Assembly: GCA_023511755.1 (NCBI GenBank)
Contig: JAIMAW010000025.1
Span: 1-6,866, forward strand
Length of the DNA: 6,866 nucleotides
From: Candidatus Pacearchaeota archaeon
GTDB taxonomy: Archaea > Nanobdellota > Nanobdellia > Pacearchaeales > UBA284
Reading direction: 5' to 3'
Positions 1 through 6,071 of the stretch are shown here, one piece after another (positions within the stretch are counted from its first letter, which is position 1; every line of letters begins with the position of its first letter). The notes below the pieces were generated by a model. The model saw nothing but the letters and a program-made list of their open reading frames with translations. It made no database searches and was not told where the DNA came from. A program made the position numbers and the translations under genes.

Positions 1-2
1 CC

Positions 3-365
3 TTTAAGATAAGAGCATATCAGAAGGTGGCCAGAATTCTCGATGAACTTCCTGAAGATATTGTTGAAATCTACAAATCTCAGGGCTTTCCAGGACTTGA
101 AAAGATTCCTGGAATTGGCGAGGGGATTGCAAAAAAAATCGTGGAATTCATTGACAAGGGCACCTTTCAGAAGTATGAAGAAGTTATGCAAAAAGTTCCT
201 CCAGATCTTCTGGCGCTTATGGGTGTGCCGGGAATTGGTCCGAGAACGCTGAAGCTTATCTATGACAATTTCAAGGTTACAACGATGGATGAATTTTTGA
301 AAGTTCTTGATGATCAAAGACTTTTAGAGCTCCCTGGAATGGGAGAGAAGAAGATTGAGAATAGT
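3..365 (+). other. PolX-like triple HhH domain within the fusion protein
   Basis: This segment matches the pattern of the PolX N-terminus: an 8-kDa-like helical start (FKIRAYQK, LPEDIVEIY), then IPGIGEGIAKKI, KYEEVMQKVPPDLLAL, VPGIGPRTLKLI and LPGMGEKKIEN. In PolX enzymes this region binds gapped or nicked DNA and the 5' phosphate. Only about 20-25 residues of the usual PolX N-terminus would be missing to the left. The expected next PolX element, the polymerase palm with its GS motif, does not follow. The domain boundary is approximate to within about 5 codons. Confidence 0.85.
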
Positions 366-1136
366 ATCTTGTTGCTGCACACCACAATAGAAGAGCTTCT
401 TCCCCATCCTCTAAAAACGCAGCTTAGGTCAGTTTCTATCAATGACCTGCCACCAGGCTTTGATTATTATGCTCTTGGCCATATTCATTTCTCAGCGATA
501 CTAAATAAGGAAGGGAAAATATTCGCTTATCCAGGGCCCTTATTTCCTAGTAATTTCTCAGAGCTTGAGCGCCAGCATGAAGCAACCTTTCTTATTATAG
601 AAGCAAAGGAGGGTATGATAAAAGAAGAAGACATTAGAAAAATCTCCATTGGCTTCGGAAATGTGGTTAACCTAGAAGTTAACGCAGACAACGAGACTCC
701 TATATCTTTGAAAGAGAAAATATCTTCAGAACTCGAAAAGAAAGCCAGAGAGCTCAAGGAAGCTACAGTAACTTTAAAAGTTTATGGCCTGCTCAAGGAG
801 GGCAAAACATCTGAAATAGACTTCTTGTCCATAGAAGAAGAAGCGAAAGCAAAGGGTGCGAGATGCATGTTGCGGAATGTCTCGCAGCTGAGCAGCAGGG
901 AGTTCGACATAAAAATAGAGGATATTGAATCAAAGGATATTGAGGAGATAGAGCAGTCCACTCTGAAAAAGGCATTGGACGAGGGGCTCATTTCAGAGGA
1001 AGATGTAAAAAACTTCTTTTCTTTTACAAGAATATTTAATATCGATAAAATAGAGGGCGAGAGTTCCGGAACTTTTGAAACAAGGATTGTAAGGGAAACT
1101 GTGAAAGCTCTGGGAATAGAGGAATTATGGGCCTAA
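3..1136 (+). CDS. mre11: PolX-type HhH DNA-binding region joined in frame to the C-terminal half of Mre11 (5'-partial)
   Basis: The frame is open from the left edge. The GTG at 27 is probably not the start, because the codons before it complete the PolX motif FKIRAYQKVARIL, so the gene begins outside the window. Positions 3 to about 365 read as the N-terminal region of family X DNA polymerases, with three helix-hairpin-helix motifs at 105-140 (IPGIGEGIAKKI), 225-260 (VPGIGPRTLKLI) and 330-368 (LPGMGEKKIENSI). From about 366 the protein is Mre11: the late active-site His at 378-380 (LLLHTTIEEL), GHIH at 477-488, YPGPLFP at 528-548, a capping domain to about 926 and a charged Rad50-binding tail to the stop. 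Mre11 is the Mn-dependent nuclease partner of Rad50 in double-strand-break end processing. Its early metal motifs (DxH, GDxxD, GNHD) and dimer helices are not visible here, nor are the polymerase and PHP domains of PolX. The frame is uninterrupted and rad50 follows after 22 nt. Family assignment of each half is firm; whether the protein is catalytic is unknown. Confidence 0.85.
   Translation, partial: FKIRAYQKVARILDELPEDIVEIYKSQGFPGLEKIPGIGEGIAKKIVEFIDKGTFQKYEEVMQKVPPDLLALMGVPGIGPRTLKLIYDNFKVTTMDEFLKVLDDQRLLELPGMGEKKIENSILLLHTTIEELLPHPLKTQLRSVSINDLPPGFDYYALGHIHFSAILNKEGKIFAYPGPLFPSNFSELERQHEATFLIIEAKEGMIKEEDIRKISIGFGNVVNLEVNADNETPISLKEKISSELEKKARELKEATVTLKVYGLLKEGKTSEIDFLSIEEEAKAKGARCMLRNVSQLSSREFDIKIEDIESKDIEEIEQSTLKKALDEGLISEEDVKNFFSFTRIFNIDKIEGESSGTFETRIVRETVKALGIEELWA
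366..1136 (+). other. Mre11 C-terminal half: late phosphoesterase motifs, capping domain, Rad50-binding tail
   Basis: The order is as in archaeal Mre11: a conserved His in LLLHTTIEELLP (the motif IV position), LPPGFDYYALGHIH carrying the last two metal-binding His, KIFAYPGPLFPSNFSELE, a beta-rich capping domain that includes VTLKVYGLLKEGKTSEIDF and a SREFDIKI strand, then a helical tail (IEEIEQSTLKKALDEG and a final helix ending ALGIEEL) that in the family docks onto the base of the Rad50 coiled coil. All visible key residues of this half are intact, which argues against simple decay. Confidence 0.85.
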
Positions 1137-1158
1137 AAAACAGAAATAGCAAAATAAA

Positions 1159-3219
1159 ATGATAATCAAGAGAATAAAGCTACACAATATAAGGAGTTAT
1201 GCCCAGGAAGAGATAGTGCTGCCTAGGGGCAAGGTGCTCTTGAGCGGGGACATAGGCTCAGGTAAAAGCACTGTTCTTTTGGCAATAGAGTTTGCTCTTT
1301 TCGGCTTACAAAGAGGGCTAGTAGAGGGGGCATCTCTCTTGAGGAATGGCCAATCAGAAGGAAGCGTGGAGGTTGATTTCTTGATAGGCGGCCACAACAT
1401 CAGCATAAGGAGAAACCTGAAAAGAACCAAGGACTCTGTTACGCAATCCAGCGCATTTCTCGAGATTGATGGGAAAAGGAGAGAACTTACAGCCACGGAA
1501 TTGAAAAGCTTTATTCTAGAGATTATGAACTACCCCCCTTCTCTTTTGAATAAGAAAAACCTTATCTACAGGTACACGGTCTATACGCCCCAAGAAGAAA
1601 TGAAAAGGATAATGTTAGAAGATGCGGAGGCAAGGCTCGACACCCTCAGAAAAGTTTTTGATATTGACAAATACAAGCGTATTGTTAGCAACAGCGAGAT
1701 TTTCGTAGCTAAACTCAAAGAGAACAAGAAAGAGAAAGAAGGGCAGCTTGTAGATTTGCCCTTCAAAAAGGAGCAGCTCCGGAAGAAAGAGGAGTCGGAA
1801 AAAGAGTTAAACAAACAGATTCGTAAAATCACCCCACTTCTCCTAAAAAACCAGCAAGATGTTACAGAGCTCAGGGCCAGAGCTAGAAGCGAAGAGGCCA
1901 ATTTAGAGATGCTCAACAAAAAGAAAGTTAGGGTAGCTGAGCTTGATGTTCAGTTACAAGAGAAGAACAGTCAGATTAAGGCCTTGGAAAAAGAGAATGA
2001 GGAGCTTGATGCCGAGATTAGAAGGCTCAGGAATGAACTCAAAACCCCTGAGAGAGAGGATAATTTGGCAAAGAGAAAAAACGAAGAAGAGGTTTTATTG
2101 AGGAATGGTAGGGCAAATGAAAAAATTTTAAGCAGAGAACTAGCAATGTTGATTGTTAAAAAAGAGAAGCTCATGGAGGATTCAAAAAAAATTTCACAAT
2201 TGAATTTTTGTCCTGTCTGCAAACAGACAGTCACTCCAGAGCATCGCAATAATATTGTAAAGGAAATCGAAATCGAGCTCGAGGAGATAAACAATGAACT
2301 AGAAAGAAAAGAGCCTATTGTTCTAGAATTAAGGCAAGAGATAGAAAGGCTCGAAAAAAGTATGAATGAAATTGTAGAAAAAGAGAAAGAGATTTTAGCT
2401 TACAAACTTAGGTTGAAAAATCTACAGGAGAAAGAACTAAGAAAGTTGCGAATTTTGAACTCAATAAATGAAATTGCTAAAAAGATAGGGGAGCTAGAGA
2501 AAAATAAAGCAGAAGAAATGGAAGAGATGAAGAAATATAAACATGTAGAAGAGCAGCATGAAAAGACGATTGCTCTTTTGGAAGAAAAACAGAGGGAAGA
2601 GAGGAAAATAGCGATGGAAAAAGCGGGCCTCGAGCAAGCCCTCAAAGACATAAATCAAGAGATTATTGAGTTAAAAAAGGAGATTGAGAAGAGGGAAGAG
2701 GCTAAGGAAAAAATAATCAAATTACAACATCTCCAGGACTTTTTGACCAAAAACTTTTCACTTATTATGGAGATGATGGAAAAGCAAGTTATGATAAAAC
2801 TAAATGCCGAGTTTAATATTCTGTTCAAAAAATGGTTCAGCATGCTTGTCGATGATGCTACTCTCGAGGTGAGAGTGGATGCTGATTTTACCCCAAAAGT
2901 AGAACAAAATGGGTATGAGATAAGCTACGCTTATTTGAGCGGTGGCGAGCGTACGGCCCTTGCCCTTGCTTACCGGCTTGCGTTGAACCAGGTTATAAAT
3001 TCGATACTTAGCAAACTAAATACCAGGAACTTGTTAATCCTTGACGAGCCAACCGACGGTTTCTCTAGTGAGCAGCTCGACAAAATGCGAGACATCCTTA
3101 ACGAGCTGAAGACAGAGCAACTTATCCTAGTGAGTCACGAACCAAAAATAGAGTCTTTTGTCGAGCAAATTATAAGGTTCACGAAACAGGGGCACGTAAG
3201 CAAATGCGAGCGATCCTGA
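1159..3219 (+). CDS. rad50: Rad50 DNA double-strand-break repair ATPase
   Basis: An SMC-like ABC ATPase that dimerises on DNA ends and controls the Mre11 nuclease. Visible elements in the 686 residues: N-terminal lobe starting MIIKRIKLHNIRSY; Walker A GDIGSGKST at 30-38; Q-loop Gln145 (YTPQEEM); ascending coiled coil about 175-345; zinc-hook CPVC at 351-354; returning coil about 360-545; ABC signature LSGGE at 593-597; Walker B LLILDEP with Asp629 and Glu630; D-loop region DGFSSEQ; H-loop His660 (LVSHEP). All catalytic motifs are intact. It is shorter than the roughly 850-900 residues of well-studied archaeal Rad50s, the loss being in the coiled-coil arms. The start at 1159 is supported by the family N-terminus and by an in-frame stop at 1147-1149. 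No TATA box or Shine-Dalgarno motif precedes it, so it is probably cotranscribed with the Mre11-like gene. Confidence 0.96.
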   Translation: MIIKRIKLHNIRSYAQEEIVLPRGKVLLSGDIGSGKSTVLLAIEFALFGLQRGLVEGASLLRNGQSEGSVEVDFLIGGHNISIRRNLKRTKDSVTQSSAFLEIDGKRRELTATELKSFILEIMNYPPSLLNKKNLIYRYTVYTPQEEMKRIMLEDAEARLDTLRKVFDIDKYKRIVSNSEIFVAKLKENKKEKEGQLVDLPFKKEQLRKKEESEKELNKQIRKITPLLLKNQQDVTELRARARSEEANLEMLNKKKVRVAELDVQLQEKNSQIKALEKENEELDAEIRRLRNELKTPEREDNLAKRKNEEEVLLRNGRANEKILSRELAMLIVKKEKLMEDSKKISQLNFCPVCKQTVTPEHRNNIVKEIEIELEEINNELERKEPIVLELRQEIERLEKSMNEIVEKEKEILAYKLRLKNLQEKELRKLRILNSINEIAKKIGELEKNKAEEMEEMKKYKHVEEQHEKTIALLEEKQREERKIAMEKAGLEQALKDINQEIIELKKEIEKREEAKEKIIKLQHLQDFLTKNFSLIMEMMEKQVMIKLNAEFNILFKKWFSMLVDDATLEVRVDADFTPKVEQNGYEISYAYLSGGERTALALAYRLALNQVINSILSKLNTRNLLILDEPTDGFSSEQLDKMRDILNELKTEQLILVSHEPKIESFVEQIIRFTKQGHVSKCERS
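2209..2220 (+). other. Rad50 zinc-hook codons (CPVC)
   Basis: The codons for Cys-Pro-Val-Cys sit near the midpoint between the two coiled-coil arms (residues 351-354), the expected place for the hook. Two hooks join through one zinc ion to link Rad50 dimers. The flanking sequence NFCPVCKQTVTPEHR is typical of the family. Confidence 0.93.
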
Positions 3220-3225
3220 TAGTTG

Positions 3226-3231
3226 TTTTTT
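3226..3231 (+). terminator. Possible oligo-T terminator after rad50
   Basis: A run of six T begins 7 nt after the rad50 stop codon. Archaeal RNA polymerase often terminates at T-rich tracts without a stable hairpin, and no convincing hairpin is seen here. A new TATA box lies about 30 nt further on, which fits the end of one transcription unit. Confidence 0.4.
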
Positions 3232-3262
3232 GGGTATCAAACATAGATCAAAGGAAAAAGTA

Positions 3263-3268
3263 TTTAAA
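3263..3268 (+). promoter_or_regulatory. TATA box (TTTAAA) with purine-rich BRE for the membrane-protein gene
   Basis: TTTAAA follows the purine-rich stretch AAGGAAAAAG at 3251-3260, a plausible BRE. Its first base is 28 nt before the ATG at 3291. With the usual archaeal TATA-to-start distance, transcription would begin at or next to the ATG, giving a leaderless mRNA. This also argues for the 3291 start rather than the ATG at 3204. Confidence 0.65.
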
Positions 3269-3290
3269 CAAATCAAACATAAAAAAAAAT

Positions 3291-4709
3291 ATGAACAAAA
3301 TATCCTTATTTTGCTATATCTGCTTGGGATCCCTATTCCTAGCCGTATTGCTTGTCTCTCTATCGTCTGCACAAGAGAACAAGCCACTAGTTATCGAGAA
3401 ACAAGTAATTCATGATGTTGTAACAATGGAAAACATCAACATCCCGGCAGAATATAATTTTACGGTGAATAACCCCAATAATTTTGATGATTTTTTTAAA
3501 ATCTATACTCTTCTTGATGCTAAGCTTGCCCCCATCAAGAAATATCCTATAGCGGCCGGCCTGAGAACAAACTTTGTTGTAACATTACTTCCAACGGAAT
3601 CGTTGAAAAATAAATGTGGCGAAGGCTCTTGCCAAGTCCAATATTATCTTAAGGCAGACAGGAGCGGCGTTGTAGAAGATACTTTCTCCGTGAGGATACT
3701 GCCTCTTGATAAGATAATCAGCATAAATGTACCTTCGAGCATAACCCGTGACGACACGATGATTATATTTAATGTGACAAACAAGGAGAACATAAATTTC
3801 AGGGAAGTCCAGCTCACTTTCGATTCCGAGTTCTCTAAGATAGAAAAGAAATTTACTCTAGGCCCGAAGTCCTCGGAGAGAGTCGAGATGCAGCTCGATA
3901 CAACCAAGCTAAAGACGGCCAAGTTTGGAGATTATGATACCAAGCTGAAACTGTTTATCAATAATGAGTACGAGTATGTCATCATACAACCAATAACTCT
4001 ACAAGAATTTACAAGCATAACAACGACAGAAGCAAGCAAATTTAGCTTCTTTGGTTTTACGAGGACAATAACAAAGAAGAACGAAGGGAACAGCGCAAAA
4101 TTGATAACAATCGAGATAGTCAAAAATAGATTTGAACATGCCTTCACTTCTTCTAGCATTCCGGCTACCTCGGTAGAGGCGTCTGGTGCCCTAGTAACGC
4201 TGAAATGGCAACGTGAGCTTGAGCCAGGCGAGTCCTTCACCCTAGAAGTTTATACAGATTATACCATCCCGGTGATAACCTTGATACTAATTATCCTCGC
4301 TGCACTTGGCATATGGCTAGCCAAAAGGCCGAGGGTTATAGTCAAGAAGAAAGCGTTCAAGGTCAAGACAAAAGGCGGAGAGTTTGCACTGAAGATTGTC
4401 CTACTCGTAAAAAATATTGGTAAAGAAATTAAAAATGTCAAATGCATAGATAGGGTGCCACATATGGTCAAGATATACGAAAGATTTGGCGTAGCCAAAC
4501 CGGATAAAATCGAGAAAGAAACCCTTACATGGAATTTTGGAGACCTTGCACCCGGAGAAGAGAGAGTTATCTCTTATATCATCTACAGCAAAATTGTTCC
4601 CGTAGGTGCGATCACCCTGCCAAGAGCGATGGTGTCCTACACCGATGCGAAGGATATGAGGAGAGGAGCCCATTCTAATACTCTCGTTGTGATGGGCGAA
4701 GCGAAATAA
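3291..4709 (+). CDS. Membrane-anchored surface protein with tandem Ig-like beta domains and a DUF11-like C-terminal domain
   Basis: No named family is recognised; what follows is read from the 472 residues. Residues 1-27 are a signal peptide (MNK, hydrophobic core, SLSSA before QEN). An outer region of about 300 residues carries beta-rich repeats centred on strand-Asn-rich-turn patterns (YNFTVNNPNN, IIFNVTNKEN, TITKKNEGNS), a CGEGSC loop that could form a disulfide, and two possible N-glycosylation sequons (NFT, NVT). A transmembrane helix spans about 326-344 (PVITLILIILAALGIWLA) and is followed by a strongly basic stretch. The last ~105 residues form another such domain (LKIVLLVKNIGKEIKNVK ... 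WNFGDLAPGEERVISY), resembling the DUF11 type. The ATG at 3291 is chosen over 3204 because it begins directly with the signal peptide, avoids overlapping rad50, and lies 28 nt after a TATA box. A cell-surface or envelope role is inferred. Substrate and partners are unknown. Confidence 0.75.
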   Translation: MNKISLFCYICLGSLFLAVLLVSLSSAQENKPLVIEKQVIHDVVTMENINIPAEYNFTVNNPNNFDDFFKIYTLLDAKLAPIKKYPIAAGLRTNFVVTLLPTESLKNKCGEGSCQVQYYLKADRSGVVEDTFSVRILPLDKIISINVPSSITRDDTMIIFNVTNKENINFREVQLTFDSEFSKIEKKFTLGPKSSERVEMQLDTTKLKTAKFGDYDTKLKLFINNEYEYVIIQPITLQEFTSITTTEASKFSFFGFTRTITKKNEGNSAKLITIEIVKNRFEHAFTSSSIPATSVEASGALVTLKWQRELEPGESFTLEVYTDYTIPVITLILIILAALGIWLAKRPRVIVKKKAFKVKTKGGEFALKIVLLVKNIGKEIKNVKCIDRVPHMVKIYERFGVAKPDKIEKETLTWNFGDLAPGEERVISYIIYSKIVPVGAITLPRAMVSYTDAKDMRRGAHSNTLVVMGEAK

Positions 4710-4710
4710 A

Positions 4711-4718
4711 TTTAAATA
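4711..4718 (+). promoter_or_regulatory. TATA box (TTTAAATA) for asnS
   Basis: TTTAAATA directly follows the stop of the membrane-protein gene and is preceded by the purine-rich GCGAAATAAA, a plausible BRE that overlaps the end of that gene. Its first base is 29 nt before the ATG at 4740, predicting transcription from about the start codon. Confidence 0.65.
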
Positions 4719-4726
4719 CTCGCCAT

Positions 4727-4739
4727 TATTTTTATTCTT
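4727..4739 (+). terminator. T-rich tract ending the membrane-protein transcript, inside the asnS promoter
   Basis: The stretch TTATTTTTATTCTT runs up to the base before the asnS ATG. It lies downstream of the preceding stop and upstream of the predicted asnS transcription start, so it could act as an oligo-T terminator for one gene without being transcribed in the other. No hairpin is seen. Confidence 0.4.
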
Positions 4740-6035
4740 ATGGGTTATATTTCAGTGCAGCAAGCATTGGACAAAAAAAGAGGCACGGTAGCATTGCGTG
4801 GATGGGTATATCGCGAAAGCAAATTGAAAGACAAAATTTTTATCGTATTGCGAGATTCTACAAATATCGTTCAGTGTGTCATTAAAAAAAATAAGGTAAC
4901 CGAGAAAGAATGGGTAGCCGCTAGTAAACTCCTTATCGAATCTTCGGTAGTTTTAGAAGGCTCTTTAAAAGAAGACAAAAGAGCTCCTACAGGTTATGAG
5001 GTAGAGGTTTCTAAGCTCCAGGTTATAAGTTACGCTGAACCGTTTCCAATAACAAAAGAAATTAATGAAGCGCTGCTTCTTGACAGAAGGCATTTGTGGA
5101 TTAGAAGTCGCAAGATGACTGCAATCCTCAAGATAAGAAGTACAGTTTTTGGAGCAATTCACGAATTCTTTAGAGCTAGAGGTTTTTATGAATTCCAGTC
5201 ACCGATAATAATTCCTGGTGGCGCTGAAGAAGGCCCCACTTTATTCGAGATAAAATATTTTGACAAAAAAGCTTACTTGACACAAACGTGGCAGCTGTAT
5301 GCAGAGTCAGCGATATTCGCTCTAGAAAAGATTTATACCATCGCTCCAAGTTTCCGCGCCGAGAAGTCAAAAACTGCAAGGCACTTGACGGAATATTGGC
5401 ATGCTGAGATGGAGCTGCCATGGGTTGACCTGAATGGGCTTATAGACTATGCAGAAAAGCTAATAAGACATATTGTCAAGAGAGTTTTGGAGAATAATCA
5501 AAAAGAAATGGAGATTCTAAATAGGGACGTCAAAAAACTTAAGCCGATATTAACAAAATCTTTCGCTAGGATTACTTACGATGACGCCCTAAAACTTTTG
5601 AAGAAGAATTTCAATATAGCTATTCCTTGGGGCAAAGATTTGCGAACGATAGAAGAAGACAAATTGAGTCGGTTGTTCGATACCCCCGTATTCGTGACAC
5701 ATTACCCCAAAGAGATTATGGCTTTCTATAAGCCCCGTGATCCGAAGAATCCTAGAGTTGCACTATGTTTTGATCTAATAGGCCCAGAAGGTCATGGGGA
5801 ATTGATCGGTGGAAGCATCAGGGATCTGGACATAGAGGAGCTAAAACGCTCGCTAAAAAGCAAAGGCGAAAAGATAGAGGATTATAGTTATTACCTCGAC
5901 ACAAGGCGCTACGGAAGTGTGCCCCATGGAGGGTTTGGCATGGGGGTCGAGCGAGTAGTTAAGTGGCTCTGTGATCTCGCCACAATAAAAGACGCGATTG
6001 CATTTCCAAGAACTCCCGAGAGGTTTAGGCCATAA
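4740..6035 (+). CDS. asnS: Asparaginyl-tRNA synthetase (archaeal type, class IIb)
   Basis: Attaches asparagine to tRNA-Asn in the cytoplasm using ATP. The 431 residues match the usual archaeal length (about 430). An OB-fold anticodon-binding domain occupies about 15-100 (VALRGWVYRE, FIVLRDSTNIVQCVI), followed by the DRRHLWIRS linker. In the class II core, motif 1 is around 140-159 (EFFRARGFYEFQSPIIIP), motif 2 at 205-225 (FRAEKSKTARHLTEYW), and motif 3 at 397-410 (GGFGMGVERVVKWL). EEGPTLFEIKYFDKKAYLTQ, GSVPHGGFG and the FPRTPERFRP end are characteristic of archaeal AsnRS. An archaeal asparagine synthetase paralogue related to AsnRS lacks the anticodon domain; that domain is present here, which favours a true synthetase. 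AspRS is less likely given the motif 3 neighbourhood. It has its own TATA box and probably a leaderless mRNA. All three class II motifs look intact. Confidence 0.93.
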   Translation: MGYISVQQALDKKRGTVALRGWVYRESKLKDKIFIVLRDSTNIVQCVIKKNKVTEKEWVAASKLLIESSVVLEGSLKEDKRAPTGYEVEVSKLQVISYAEPFPITKEINEALLLDRRHLWIRSRKMTAILKIRSTVFGAIHEFFRARGFYEFQSPIIIPGGAEEGPTLFEIKYFDKKAYLTQTWQLYAESAIFALEKIYTIAPSFRAEKSKTARHLTEYWHAEMELPWVDLNGLIDYAEKLIRHIVKRVLENNQKEMEILNRDVKKLKPILTKSFARITYDDALKLLKKNFNIAIPWGKDLRTIEEDKLSRLFDTPVFVTHYPKEIMAFYKPRDPKNPRVALCFDLIGPEGHGELIGGSIRDLDIEELKRSLKSKGEKIEDYSYYLDTRRYGSVPHGGFGMGVERVVKWLCDLATIKDAIAFPRTPERFRP

Positions 6036-6043
6036 AAATATCT

Positions 6044-6049
6044 TTTATA
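6044..6049 (+). promoter_or_regulatory. TATA box (TTTATA) for the UPF0173 hydrolase gene
   Basis: TTTATA lies in the 36-nt gap after asnS, preceded by the A-rich stretch ATAAAAATAT. Its first base is 28 nt before the ATG at 6072, the same geometry as the other promoters in the window, so transcription is predicted to begin at about the start codon. Confidence 0.62.
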
Positions 6050-6071
6050 AGCTTACCACAAAATACTAAAA

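Noticed and set aside
27..29. GTG as a start codon for the first gene
   Set aside because: The frame is open upstream to the window edge and the preceding codons spell FKIRAYQK, a conserved part of the PolX N-terminus, so the GTG most likely encodes an internal Val.
527..757. Minus-strand open frames opposite the Mre11-like and rad50 genes and the other genes
   Set aside because: They are Ser/Leu/Phe-rich antisense shadows of Lys/Glu-rich genes, overlap complete recognisable proteins, and show no family motifs or promoters.
2213..2230. Perfect 7-bp inverted repeat with a 4-nt loop (CTGTCTG CAAA CAGACAG) over the Rad50 zinc-hook codons
   Set aside because: It lies in the middle of a long intact gene and follows largely from the codons for the conserved CPVCKQT residues; no T tract or boundary accompanies it.
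2863..2879. Inverted repeat ACTCTC / GAGAGT in rad50
   Set aside because: Short, inside well-conserved coding sequence, and expected by chance in this purine-rich gene.
3220..3290. Possible small RNA in the gap after rad50
   Set aside because: No C/D box pair, stable hairpin or tRNA-like fold is visible; an oligo-T tract and a TATA box account for the region.
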